Shown here in pieces: positions 23,840 to 33,329 of a DNA stretch of 64,000 nt. How positions within the stretch are numbered: position 1 is the first letter of the stretch; the number at the start of each line of letters is the position of its first letter. The notes beneath the pieces were generated by a model. That model was not told where the DNA came from. It did no database searches and was given only the letters and a program-made list of their open reading frames with translations. This DNA is from a virus. A program made the position numbers and the translations under genes. The stretch covers positions 100,668-164,667 of the IMG/VR virus record IMGVR_UViG_3300037333_000013, one strand, 5' to 3'.

Positions 23840-25954
23840 ATGATTCTATTTAAAAAAGATTGGAAGAAGTATAAGGGTGCGATTGTTGACTATAAAACAA
23901 CAAATATCGAAGCACTAAAGACGGCATTCATATATGAGAAGATGGGTGTGAAGAATTGGCAGTTTATACTCGCACTTCATAATCCAGAACTACAAGGTAT
24001 TGACCCACTAGCAAATGACTTACCTAGACACATTAGAGACATGATTCACGATGAGATGAGTGAGAATCCATGGTACTATTTTAGGGAAGTGGCTAGGGTC
24101 CCAGCAAAAGGTGCGATTGAACCAGTTAGGTTTAGACTCAACCGTGCCAATGTGGCACTCTATTGGTGTTACTTTAACCATAAGACAACACTGCTGATAC
24201 AAGCTAGACAAACAGGAAAGTCACTCTCTACAAACCAACTCTATGTATGGATAATAATGTTTGGTTCTGAGAATTATAGTATAGAACTCTTAACGAAAGA
24301 TAACAAGCTACGTGTAGAGAACATTGATGTACTAAAGAAGATTATTGACTTATTACCATCGTGGATGAACTTCCGTTCCAAGAAAGACTCCAACAATAAT
24401 GAATATATCAGCATTAATGCAAAACGCAATAGTTTTAACACAAACGTAGCACAGATGACAGAGACAGGTGCATTTAAAGTAGGTAGGGGTCTTACTGCAC
24501 CAACAGTTGGGGTGGATGAGATTTGTTTTATCTCAAACCTTAGCATTACGTTATCTGCACTACTACCATCAATGGGTGCTGCGAGAGATTCAGCAAGAGA
24601 TTCTGGACAACCATATGGTACTATGTTCTATACGACAGCTGGTTTTCTAGACGACCCTGTTGGAGAATATGTTTACGATGAGATATACTCAAAGGCATAC
24701 CCATTTAGAGAAGAACTCTTTGATTGCGAAGATGTGAAAGCAGTTGATGATGTTGTTGGCAAAGTATCAAAAGCTGGTATTGCACTCATAGAGATGAACC
24801 ACAGGAAATTAGGGTATACCGATGAATGGGTTAAAGATAAGATGGCAACAGCATTGGCTAAAGGAGAACGTGCCGCCGCAGACTACCTTTTGATATGGTC
24901 TAGGGGTAAAGTAACATCTGCACTAGATAAAAATATTATTAAGAGGTTGGAGAACTCTATTCGTGACTCAGAGTCAAATGAGATAACCCCAGAGAACTTA
25001 ACAATAGAGTGGTATATAAGCGACGAGAAACGCGACGAGTATCGCAATAAACCATTCGTGATTGGTCTAGATACATCGAGTGCATTTGGCGATGATGATA
25101 TTGGTATGCATCTACGATGCCCACTATCAGGAGAAACGTTAGGGAAAGGGAAGTATAACAATATCTCACTCAGTACGTTTGGTGAGTTCATGTATAACTT
25201 TATGATGAAGTATAAGAAATCTATCTTAGTGATAGAACGACACTCGTCAGCTATGGGCATATTAGACCACTTAGAGTCACTCTTCCGTGCATCCGGAGAA
25301 AATATCTTCAAACGTGTCTTTAACTGGGTAGTAGATGATTACAAAGCAAGGGAGAATGAATATAGAGAGCTACTATACGGCGATGGTCAACGCAATCCAG
25401 AAGTTTTCTACATTAAACATAGAAAGAAGTTTGGGTTTGTCACAGCTGGTGCAGGTAAATCATCTCGTAATATGCTTTACTCCGAAGTACTGATGGAGTC
25501 TATTAAGTATACTGGTGACTTAACACACGATAGGAACTTGGTATACCAAATGATTAAACTAGAAGTGAAAGATGGTAGAATTGACCACAAAAGTGGTGAA
25601 CACGATGACCTCGTCTTTGCTTATATGTTGACGTACTGGTTCTTGACACGTGCGAAGAACTTAAAATATTATGGTATCAACCCAAACTTGGTATTAAGTA
25701 GCGTGGTGATTAAAGATGAAGAGATGATAGATGAACGTGCGGATATGCAAGATAGAGCAAAACGTAAAAAGCTCATTGATGAGATGGCTAGCATTCTAGA
25801 CACTATGGAAGTGACTGGTGACAGGGTACTTGTTTACAAGTTAAATCATAGATTAAAGATTTTAAAGACGAAGCTAAAAGATTCGGATATCTTGAGTTTA
25901 AACATAGAGGAGAGAATCAGTGAGTTATCGAAAAGACATAAGGTTGGATTATGA
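23840..25954 (+). CDS. terL: Terminase large subunit (DNA-packaging ATPase/nuclease)
   Basis: 704 aa. The ATPase domain has Walker A QARQTGKS (121-128) and Walker B in VGVDEICFI (about 223-231), followed by the TTAG coupling-like TTAGF. The nuclease domain has the RNase-H-like acidic residues in VIGLDTSSAFGDDD, LVIERHSS and HDDLVFAYM. It pumps and cuts the DNA concatemer at the prohead portal. The C-terminal about 90 residues form a charged helical tail. It begins a six-gene plus-strand run (terminase, three structural genes, sheath, tube), the order I recall for phiKZ genes 25-30. The stop overlaps the next start. Confidence 0.93.
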   Translation: MILFKKDWKKYKGAIVDYKTTNIEALKTAFIYEKMGVKNWQFILALHNPELQGIDPLANDLPRHIRDMIHDEMSENPWYYFREVARVPAKGAIEPVRFRLNRANVALYWCYFNHKTTLLIQARQTGKSLSTNQLYVWIIMFGSENYSIELLTKDNKLRVENIDVLKKIIDLLPSWMNFRSKKDSNNNEYISINAKRNSFNTNVAQMTETGAFKVGRGLTAPTVGVDEICFISNLSITLSALLPSMGAARDSARDSGQPYGTMFYTTAGFLDDPVGEYVYDEIYSKAYPFREELFDCEDVKAVDDVVGKVSKAGIALIEMNHRKLGYTDEWVKDKMATALAKGERAAADYLLIWSRGKVTSALDKNIIKRLENSIRDSESNEITPENLTIEWYISDEKRDEYRNKPFVIGLDTSSAFGDDDIGMHLRCPLSGETLGKGKYNNISLSTFGEFMYNFMMKYKKSILVIERHSSAMGILDHLESLFRASGENIFKRVFNWVVDDYKARENEYRELLYGDGQRNPEVFYIKHRKKFGFVTAGAGKSSRNMLYSEVLMESIKYTGDLTHDRNLVYQMIKLEVKDGRIDHKSGEHDDLVFAYMLTYWFLTRAKNLKYYGINPNLVLSSVVIKDEEMIDERADMQDRAKRKKLIDEMASILDTMEVTGDRVLVYKLNHRLKILKTKLKDSDILSLNIEERISELSKRHKVGL

Positions 25955-26277
25955 GAGCAAGTATAAATGAGATAGAAGTATACGTACAAGAAGGAGAACA
26001 TGAAAAGACAGATTGGACGTTTTATGGAAAACTCAATGATGATGATGAGTATGAGAAGTACTTTGAGTCACTAGACAATGAGACATACTTATTGAATATC
26101 AGTATGTCTTTAAAAGATGAAGATGGTAACGACATTGACCCAGAGTTGATTACTTCTGGTAAACTTGTGGTTGCACTAACTATAAATGGTGAGAAAACAC
26201 AAGACTTTGAATTTGAATGTACACAGCATACCGGATTCCCATATGAATTCCCACTCACATTTCCAATAGAGGAGTAG
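25951..26277 (+). CDS. Small structural-block protein (108 aa) with an Ig-like layout
   Basis: ATGA overlap with the terminase gene. Very acidic, beta-rich: TDWTFYGKLNDDDEYEKYF then NETYLLNISMSLKDEDGND. The pattern (charged strand, aspartate loop, ETYLL strand) resembles the N-terminal parts of the next two genes, suggesting it is a stand-alone copy of a domain shared by all three. Likely a virion or tail-assembly protein, by position only. Confidence 0.72.
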   Translation: MRASINEIEVYVQEGEHEKTDWTFYGKLNDDDEYEKYFESLDNETYLLNISMSLKDEDGNDIDPELITSGKLVVALTINGEKTQDFEFECTQHTGFPYEFPLTFPIEE

Positions 26278-26280
26278 TAA

Positions 26281-27897
26281 ATGATTAAGACAGTAAATGT
26301 ATCAGATATACCATTACCAGACGGTGTATCCATAGAGAGTGCAGATTGGTATTATAGCACGAAAGCAGACTTCTCAGATGAGGCTCTTCCAACAGAAGAA
26401 GAGTCTGATGATATCTATGAGAAGACATTCGAATATGACTTCTACGAGGACAGTATCTTATATGTAAAGGCAATTTTAAATGGCGGTGATGATAAAGAGT
26501 ACCATACGAATATTATCGTTGTAACAAAGCATTACAATAAGATGCTTGTGAATGGGATTGTCTATGCACCAATTGTTTCGTGTTCGCTTCGTGTAGATAG
26601 AGGTGGTGCAACACTAAACATTAACAGACCAATATTCTATTTCGACTCCTATGAACATACCAGTACAAGCTATCAAGTAGAAGATGCAAATGGGAACGTC
26701 GTTTATAGTAGAATGTATGATAAAGATAATCTACTTGGAATTACTATACCAATACCTGAGGCATACAGACGTTCTACACTCGTATTCTCAGTGAGATATG
26801 AGTTCCAAGATACAATAGAAGATGTATGGGGTAGGTCTCTTAAAGTCTATGTAGATGATAGTATCGATGTATCTCTGGATAAACAGTTTGTCTATCGAGG
26901 TGAAGATAGTGTGTTAACTGTTCTGGCAAACGATAATCATACAGGAAACTTGATTTATCATTTAGAAGATATGCGTGGTGTGAGACTCACAGATGATATG
27001 GAACTCTCTGATACACTATTTATTGGTGCGACGGATATTGCTGGCGTGAAGTTCTTTAACGTTTGTATAGAGGAAAAAGATGGTGTGGATAACGGTATTG
27101 TGAAGATAAAGATACAAGCAAAAGAGCCAAGAGCTATCTATGTAGATGAAATGATTAAGCCATCTGTTGTGGAAGTAACTGGGACGTCACCAGATACATT
27201 TAGTATCCGTGCCGTGAGAGAAAGTCATTTCTTGGATAAAAACAGTGATGACTATATTGATATCTACAAACAGTCTGATGATACTGTATCGTTGGTCTAT
27301 GAGGATGTTCTCTACTTAGATAAATTCGACAATGGGTTGTTTACAATGTATGTCAGCGATAACCACGTATTAATAGGGTATGTCAATAGTGATGATGAGA
27401 TGAAGTTGCTTTATTGTGAGTATAACAACAGTCTATCGTTACTGTCAGATTACACCGTGACCAGTGATGCTTTTGTAGTCATCTATAATCGTACAATCTA
27501 CTATAAAGAAGGTGATGTAGTAAAATATATTAAACCTTATAACGGAGAGTCTGGTGAAATTGATGGCGACTTCGATGCGATAGAAGATGTTACGCATGTG
27601 AGTCCAATTGGAGAAACGTTCTTTGTTGCAAACAAGAATGGCGAGTTTTATAACAGTGTGGATAGTGATACACAATACACATACAGTGACTCTGATGTTG
27701 ATTATCTCAGACTCTACCCTACACACACTGGTGTTGTTTTTGTATACGGAATTAAAGGAGATAGTTATATTGCTATCAAATACTTTGATAATGTAACACA
27801 AGAAATAGAGACACTTAAAGAGATAGATGGCGATGTTGATGATTATATGGCACTCTTTGATATTGTATCAGATACCATCAAAATGATGAAAGGATAG
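26281..27897 (+). CDS. Structural-block protein (538 aa), paralogue of the next gene
   Basis: N-terminal acidic beta domain (SADWYYSTKADFSDEALPT, then DSILYVKAILNGGDDKEYH), a middle of several Ig/Fn3-like beta stretches, and a C-terminal half of repeating Tyr/Asp-rich strands (HVSPIGETFFVANKNGEFYN) suggestive of a beta-propeller. The same three-part plan is seen in the 550-aa protein downstream. No signal peptide. In the position of phiKZ gene 27 by my recollection of the order; probable virion protein. Confidence 0.75.
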   Translation: MIKTVNVSDIPLPDGVSIESADWYYSTKADFSDEALPTEEESDDIYEKTFEYDFYEDSILYVKAILNGGDDKEYHTNIIVVTKHYNKMLVNGIVYAPIVSCSLRVDRGGATLNINRPIFYFDSYEHTSTSYQVEDANGNVVYSRMYDKDNLLGITIPIPEAYRRSTLVFSVRYEFQDTIEDVWGRSLKVYVDDSIDVSLDKQFVYRGEDSVLTVLANDNHTGNLIYHLEDMRGVRLTDDMELSDTLFIGATDIAGVKFFNVCIEEKDGVDNGIVKIKIQAKEPRAIYVDEMIKPSVVEVTGTSPDTFSIRAVRESHFLDKNSDDYIDIYKQSDDTVSLVYEDVLYLDKFDNGLFTMYVSDNHVLIGYVNSDDEMKLLYCEYNNSLSLLSDYTVTSDAFVVIYNRTIYYKEGDVVKYIKPYNGESGEIDGDFDAIEDVTHVSPIGETFFVANKNGEFYNSVDSDTQYTYSDSDVDYLRLYPTHTGVVFVYGIKGDSYIAIKYFDNVTQEIETLKEIDGDVDDYMALFDIVSDTIKMMKG

Positions 27898-27900
27898 ACA

Positions 27901-29553
27901 ATGTTGATAATGATGAAAAAATATGTCGGAGATAAGACACACGAGACAACTTCATGGTATCTCTTCGATACATCAGACACAAAGGATAAATCTAATGCGG
28001 TCTGGTCTGAAGAAGAGAGTGAGAAATACAGAGATGTTTTATCAGAAGATTTTGTTGTGCCAGAAGATGAAACATACTTTCTTTTAGCGGTTCGTAACTT
28101 TGACGATGATACAAGAGAGGAGACACTTTTACTTCCAATCACGTCGGAAGAGGCACTTGACGCATACCCAGTAGATACGTCTTCGTATGTGGAGTCACCG
28201 ATGCTCACTATAACAAAGAATAATATTCAAACAGGGGGTGACTTAGAGATAGGAACAACAACAATCAGACCTATCTACACACCATTTAAGTTTATGTCAG
28301 TGATAGTATACGCTGATGGTATGGTGATAGATGCTGTTGATACAACAGAATATACCTATACATTACAAAACAAGTATATACCAGAACATACACAGCGAAT
28401 TGAAATCAAAGTCACACACACATCTATTTACGGTCAGATGTCTAGTACTGGATACGTAACACTAAACATTAAAGGTAAGTCTATGGAACTCACCAATAAA
28501 GTAGTTGTTCCATCGCTTCCATATATTCCTAGGTTTAAAACAGACAAGGAGTTCGAGTTCGTATCTCTACAACTCATTGATGAGAGACGTATCACATATG
28601 AGTCTACATCGCTTTTAATACCAGCAGAATATCTTTCATACGGTAAACAATATCGGTTGATGATACAATGTTATATAGATGGTGTGAAGAGAAGAGAAGA
28701 GTACCAAATAGAGACAGTTAAACAATTTACACCATACTTTGATATTGACTACTCTTATGGTACGTTTCAGGAGTCAGACTTTGATATTTTAGAGAATGAT
28801 GGTGACTATACACATCTACTAAACAACAAGTGTTTTATCCCTATTGATAAGGATACATTCTCTATTAAGTTTCTGAATAGTGATGTTGACTTCATCAAGT
28901 CTGGATATACCCTAGAGAATGAACCTGACTTTGAGTTACCAATACAAGTATCTACAATCAGTATGTTTGAAGTACTTTTTGCATATATCTCTACGAATGG
29001 AGATAAAGTTCTCACAAAGTTTAGAATCGACCCAACCCTCTATCGAGCAACAAAGGTGTTTGAAACGAAAGTAAATGATGCACTTTCTACTATTGTCTAC
29101 AATAATGCTGATGATACAATGTATACTATATCAAAAGAGTCAGATGTTTATTATGTCTCAACAGTCTCTTCAGGTGGGTCTATCGATATCTTATCAGAGA
29201 TTCCAGATTTTGTAAATACTGGAGATAAGACATTCATTACGTCAGACGGCATGTACCTGTATATCTGCGGTGAAACAGATGGCATTATACAGTATGAATA
29301 TGGAACTGAGATGTTTCAAACATTGAAAGCATATGAAGACGATGTTCGTGGGAAGGATATCTCATTCCATACCACATGTAACAATGGGGTAGTGATGTTT
29401 ATAAAATCAACACGTGAGATATACGTCTACACAAAACAAGATGATACATTAACAGAGTTTGAGAATGAAATCGAACATATCGATAAAGTATTAAAACTAC
29501 CAAATGGTTCTTTCTTGTTAAAGAATGAATCAGAACAAATTATTTTTAAATAA
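27901..29553 (+). CDS. Structural-block protein (550 aa), paralogue of the previous gene
   Basis: Start chosen at ATG 27901, preceded by AAAGGATAGACA. N-terminal acidic beta domain (TTSWYLFDTSDTKDKSN, then DETYFLLAVRNFDDDTREET), middle beta domains (TITKNNIQTGGDLEIG), and C-terminal propeller-like repeats (TMYTISKESDVYYVSTVSS; MYLYICGETDGIIQYEYG). Same plan as the 538-aa gene, so the pair probably arose by tandem duplication. It ends just before a strong hairpin upstream of the sheath gene. Likely tail or capsid decoration; unproven. Confidence 0.75.
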   Translation: MLIMMKKYVGDKTHETTSWYLFDTSDTKDKSNAVWSEEESEKYRDVLSEDFVVPEDETYFLLAVRNFDDDTREETLLLPITSEEALDAYPVDTSSYVESPMLTITKNNIQTGGDLEIGTTTIRPIYTPFKFMSVIVYADGMVIDAVDTTEYTYTLQNKYIPEHTQRIEIKVTHTSIYGQMSSTGYVTLNIKGKSMELTNKVVVPSLPYIPRFKTDKEFEFVSLQLIDERRITYESTSLLIPAEYLSYGKQYRLMIQCYIDGVKRREEYQIETVKQFTPYFDIDYSYGTFQESDFDILENDGDYTHLLNNKCFIPIDKDTFSIKFLNSDVDFIKSGYTLENEPDFELPIQVSTISMFEVLFAYISTNGDKVLTKFRIDPTLYRATKVFETKVNDALSTIVYNNADDTMYTISKESDVYYVSTVSSGGSIDILSEIPDFVNTGDKTFITSDGMYLYICGETDGIIQYEYGTEMFQTLKAYEDDVRGKDISFHTTCNNGVVMFIKSTREIYVYTKQDDTLTEFENEIEHIDKVLKLPNGSFLLKNESEQIIFK

Positions 29554-29558
29554 AAAGC

Positions 29559-29586
29559 ATACTCAGATATTTTTTTATCTGAGTAT
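29559..29586 (+). terminator. Hairpin between structural genes and sheath gene
   Basis: 11-base perfect arms (ATACTCAGATA / TATCTGAGTAT) with an all-T loop, starting six bases after the stop of the upstream gene. No T tract follows, so it may attenuate or mark a processing site rather than terminate fully. A second hairpin (ATTAGC 29585-29590 / GCTAAT 29601-29606) overlaps its end, just before the sheath ribosome-binding site. Confidence 0.55.
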
Positions 29587-29628
29587 TAGCCACGTTTAAT
29601 GCTAATTACAGAAAAAAGGAACTAAAAA

Positions 29629-31800
29629 ATGGAATATGTAAACGGAGCACCAACTCACTATGCCTCCGGCGTAGAAGATGGTTCAACTCAGAAGTTATAC
29701 CCAACAGAGAAAAAGACTTGTCAATGTCATCCATTGATGTTTTTAAATACTAAGAAAGGACAATATAAAGAGACCACAGTCATTGGTGCTGAGTTTAATG
29801 CTACTTATGGATTAGATAGTCTTAATCCACTCAAGAAGTTCTTTAACCACCAATCACTCTTTGCGTTAGAAGCAATCGGTTTGGCTGCACAAGTGACAGT
29901 GATGAGAGCAATGTATGTACCGATTGACCCAGACGACAATCCCACAAATGGTAGAGCAAACATTACTATCTTTGTTACACGTACATCAAGTGACTTAGCA
30001 GACTCATACCCTATCAAAAGAGATGAGAATGGTTTTGGTGTCTGGGAAGATGGCGAGTGGACAGTGGACGATAGTGACGATGACGCAAAGGTGCCAGTAC
30101 AATACTACCAACTATCAGCTCGATTTATGTCTGATGAAGATATTGATGCACTGCAAGTCAGAACATTTGAAGATGCTATTACAAAAGGTGATGAGACAGT
30201 AGATGGCGAAGTGACACCTATCATGACAATCAAATCTATTGCACACGGGGACTACTACAATGGTATTGGACTGAAGCTCTATCCATTAACAGGTGACAGT
30301 GCAGATAAAGATATGATGGATAAAGCACGTAATATGGCGTACTTTATAGGTCTTGTTGATATGGAGAGTGGTGAAGAGACGATTATTAAAACAATCCAAT
30401 CGACAGACGGCTATACTGTTACATTTGACCCAAATGCATCACACCCTGTCACTGGTGTCACAACAACATTAGAAGACTTGTTCCCTAAAGGATTTGAGAA
30501 TACAACGCGTCCAGAGTACGAATATAAGGCACCTATCATCGGAGAAGTCATCTATCACAGGATTGGTATTCGTCCACTATTTGAGAATATCTTGACGAAA
30601 GAAGCGGAAAACTTCGATGGAACAGTGATTCCCTGGAGTGACTTTACCGAGTTTGAGTCAGAAGCAGCAAAAGAAGAAGCACTCGCTGTACCATACATCT
30701 TAAACTTCATTAACTGTATCTACACATCTGGTGCACCTATGGAGAACACACGTCGTTCTGATAACCTCGTACTTAATGATGAGTCATTGGCATATGCTGG
30801 TAACAGAATCAATATGACAAAAGATACCACACTATTCTTAGAAGGTGGTCTAGATGGAATGAATATTGTAGACAACTACGATGACTATCTTGTAGAACAC
30901 GAAGCAGACTTAATTCGTAGACTCACGGCATATGCAGACAAGGACAGTGAACAGACACACTTAGCACTCTCTACTGTCTCAGAGTTTGTAGATACTGGTT
31001 ATACATTAGACACGACCTTGAAGATGGGTATTTTTACTTCATATCGTACTGATGTGAGACTGATTGCGTCTACATATGATGTCAACCCACTAAATAAAGA
31101 TATCAGTGTACAAGAACATATCTCTAGAGGTGTATTACTGAATGCTATCTTATCTTTATCTATCGAGTCAGCTGACTTTAATACACCTGGATTTAGGACA
31201 GCTATCTTAGCAGGTTCTGGGCTAAGTACCACTGGCTTCTTTAGATACAGAGTATCAACCGCATTAGACTTTGCACTCAAGAATGTAAAGATGTTCCGTG
31301 GAGATACGTGGGATACAACATATGAGTTCAGCTACGATGAGGGAAATATTGTAGAGTACCTGACTGATGTAACACCTAGACGTATGCCTGAGAGCCAGAA
31401 GACAAATGCGTGGGATGCTGGGATTATTTGGACAGATGCTGCAGACACACTGAAAGTAAGATACCCACAAATTGGAACGATATATCCTGATGATACTTCT
31501 ATCTTAAAGAACTGGTATATTGCTGTGGCTGTCTGTTACATAGAGAAGAAACTTGATGAAGCACACAGAGAAGTTCAAGGTGCTGCTGTATTTACACAAG
31601 CACAGCAAATCAAGAAGACACAAGAGAAGATTGTAGATAAAATCAGTGGTAAGTTTGCGAACATTGTAAATCCAACTGTTGAAGTCTTCAAGACACCTAG
31701 AGACATGTCCGCTGGATATGCTGTAACTGCCAGAGTTAAAATCTGGGGTCCATCGATGCTCACTGTACTAAACAGTAGTATCTTAGCGTTAAGAGCGTAA
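29629..31800 (+). CDS. Contractile tail sheath protein
   Basis: 723 aa, close in size to the phiKZ sheath (about 695 aa). Assignment rests on position (directly before a tube-like protein, after terminase and three structural genes) and on the C-terminal sheath-like domain. That domain has DAGIIWTDAADTLKVRYPQIGTIYP, then NWYIAVAVCYIEKKLDEAHRE, then a final strand-rich segment GYAVTARVKIWGPSMLTVLN. The middle holds long acidic insertions (WTVDDSDDDAKVP). It would contract around the inner tube during infection. Strong ribosome-binding site (AAAAAAGGAACT), consistent with a highly made structural protein. Confidence 0.8.
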   Translation: MEYVNGAPTHYASGVEDGSTQKLYPTEKKTCQCHPLMFLNTKKGQYKETTVIGAEFNATYGLDSLNPLKKFFNHQSLFALEAIGLAAQVTVMRAMYVPIDPDDNPTNGRANITIFVTRTSSDLADSYPIKRDENGFGVWEDGEWTVDDSDDDAKVPVQYYQLSARFMSDEDIDALQVRTFEDAITKGDETVDGEVTPIMTIKSIAHGDYYNGIGLKLYPLTGDSADKDMMDKARNMAYFIGLVDMESGEETIIKTIQSTDGYTVTFDPNASHPVTGVTTTLEDLFPKGFENTTRPEYEYKAPIIGEVIYHRIGIRPLFENILTKEAENFDGTVIPWSDFTEFESEAAKEEALAVPYILNFINCIYTSGAPMENTRRSDNLVLNDESLAYAGNRINMTKDTTLFLEGGLDGMNIVDNYDDYLVEHEADLIRRLTAYADKDSEQTHLALSTVSEFVDTGYTLDTTLKMGIFTSYRTDVRLIASTYDVNPLNKDISVQEHISRGVLLNAILSLSIESADFNTPGFRTAILAGSGLSTTGFFRYRVSTALDFALKNVKMFRGDTWDTTYEFSYDEGNIVEYLTDVTPRRMPESQKTNAWDAGIIWTDAADTLKVRYPQIGTIYPDDTSILKNWYIAVAVCYIEKKLDEAHREVQGAAVFTQAQQIKKTQEKIVDKISGKFANIVNPTVEVFKTPRDMSAGYAVTARVKIWGPSMLTVLNSSILALRA

Positions 31801-31823
31801 TAACACAATAAAGGAAAGATGAT

Positions 31824-32714
31824 ATGCAATTAACAGATGAAGTCTTAAGTATTGATATTGGTGGTGGTGCAACAACATCACCTATCGCGAACCTGAACTA
31901 TGGAAACAATGGTGGGTATCTCCCATCATTGACAAGGGAGATAGATGGGTACTACTTTGAGGAGTACTTCTCGGCCGAAGCACATATGAACCAAGATGTG
32001 ATTCCGTTCGTTATAAGAACACCAAAACTCTTTGACATCTTAACAGATGAAGCACTTGGTGCAAGGCTCAGGGACTACTGGATTAACTTGATGACAGTAG
32101 CACCAAAGAAGATTGATGGTCTAAATAGAACACTCTCTTTCACACACTCAGAGGTAAATATTGACGGCTCACAAATACTACAACAAGTCACTGGTTCTAA
32201 AAGAGAACGTTCAGCACCGGTAAACTACTATGTAGAACGTAAAGGTAAGACCATTGAGAGACTGTTCACATTCTTGATGGGATATGGTTCGGTAGACAGT
32301 GCCACTGGGATGAACATTATAGCAACACTAGACCTTAAACCAGGATATGTAGAGAAAGGTAAGTTACCATCAAATATATTCTTTACAGGGACAATGTTAT
32401 ATGTTCAACCAGACGCGTGGATGAAGAACGTGATTGAAGCCTACGTATGTGGGAATATGTCACCAATGGGACCATTCGAAAGTACAGCTTCTAGGGAGGA
32501 GAGAGGAACTGAGAGACAAATCTCTGAACTCAGTGTACCGTTTACGTCAATCGATATGAACAATGAAGCGTGTAGAATTATCGGACAGTATGCGTTGGAT
32601 AACTTGACAAACATTAGTAAAGACCCAGACCTAATGCCTGCGTTCATCAATAACAATGATATTGATAATGCACTCAGCGAGCAGTTTGGTTTCCATGCAG
32701 AGGCTTGGAAATAG
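31824..32714 (+). CDS. Tail tube protein
   Basis: 296 aa, directly after the sheath gene, 23 bases apart, with AAAGGAAAGATGAT upstream. Beta-rich with the tube-like run FTHSEVNIDGSQILQQVTGS, NYYVERKGKTIERLFTFLMG and a C-terminal VPFTSIDMNNEACRIIGQYA. It would form the inner channel beneath the sheath. The call rests on position and size more than on a signature; the sheath-tube pair order is near universal in contractile-tailed phages. Confidence 0.72.
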   Translation: MQLTDEVLSIDIGGGATTSPIANLNYGNNGGYLPSLTREIDGYYFEEYFSAEAHMNQDVIPFVIRTPKLFDILTDEALGARLRDYWINLMTVAPKKIDGLNRTLSFTHSEVNIDGSQILQQVTGSKRERSAPVNYYVERKGKTIERLFTFLMGYGSVDSATGMNIIATLDLKPGYVEKGKLPSNIFFTGTMLYVQPDAWMKNVIEAYVCGNMSPMGPFESTASREERGTERQISELSVPFTSIDMNNEACRIIGQYALDNLTNISKDPDLMPAFINNNDIDNALSEQFGFHAEAWK

Positions 32715-32731
32715 AAAAATAAAGAAGATAG

Positions 32732-32759
32732 GTATAGGTTGGGATATCCCAACCTATAC
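32732..32759. terminator. Bidirectional terminator after the tail tube gene
   Basis: Perfect 28-base palindrome (arms GTATAGGTTGGGAT) between convergent genes. Nearby A-rich and T-rich stretches serve both directions. Confidence 0.75.
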
Positions 32760-32761
32760 TC

Positions 32762-33217
32762 TTATAGTTCTTTTGCTAGTCTTTCACGGAGACTCTTCAT
32801 CTCATCTTTCTTGCTGAACTGGTCAGACGTTATTGCAGACGAAACATATGGCATCGCTTTGTCCATGATTTGTCTCTCTCTAACAGCAGTGACAGATACA
32901 GCTAGACCTCTTGTGAGCTTTGTACTCTTTTGCTTCACCTTTACTTTTTGAATCACTTTATCGTCATTCATCAACTTAGCAGACTCTGTGACAGCCCAAT
33001 CATTGAGTTGCTTCTGGTATCTACCAATCTCTTCGATGACCTCTTTTGACTTCTCTGCATCTTTAGCTTGTGCTAAATAAGATGACTTCTCGCTAAGAGT
33101 TAATGTTACTTCGTTCTGACTGTTCTTGTCAGAAACTTTTTCTTGTTCAAACTTAAACGTTTGCTCTTCTTTAGTCTCTACTGCTTCTACTTCTGTTCTT
33201 TCTTCTACGTTACTCAT
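32762..33217 (-). CDS. Unrecognised coiled protein (151 aa)
   Basis: Starts MSNVEERTEVEAVETKEEQT with AAAGGACTCAT upstream. The first 45 residues are acidic and disordered-looking; the rest is helical and basic (VIQKVKVKQKSTKLTRG). It sits alone between two convergent/divergent plus-strand genes. Could be a scaffold-like or tail-assembly chaperone protein; sequence does not decide. Confidence 0.72.
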   Translation of the reverse strand: MSNVEERTEVEAVETKEEQTFKFEQEKVSDKNSQNEVTLTLSEKSSYLAQAKDAEKSKEVIEEIGRYQKQLNDWAVTESAKLMNDDKVIQKVKVKQKSTKLTRGLAVSVTAVRERQIMDKAMPYVSSAITSDQFSKKDEMKSLRERLAKEL

Positions 33218-33262
33218 ATGAGTCCTTTTATTATTATACTAGCAACTCTTGTTACTGCACAT

Positions 33263-33273
33263 AAATAATATGC
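33263..33273 (-). promoter_or_regulatory. GCATATTATTT promoter-like element before the 151-aa gene
   Basis: Minus strand GCATATTATTT, about 46 bases before the start; a weaker variant of the TATATTATT core in the divergent intergenic region. Confidence 0.35.
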
Positions 33274-33329
33274 AAATGTTTTTATCCAATACGCTAGAGG
33301 TCTTAACTGATTATAGAAAAGGAGTTTGT

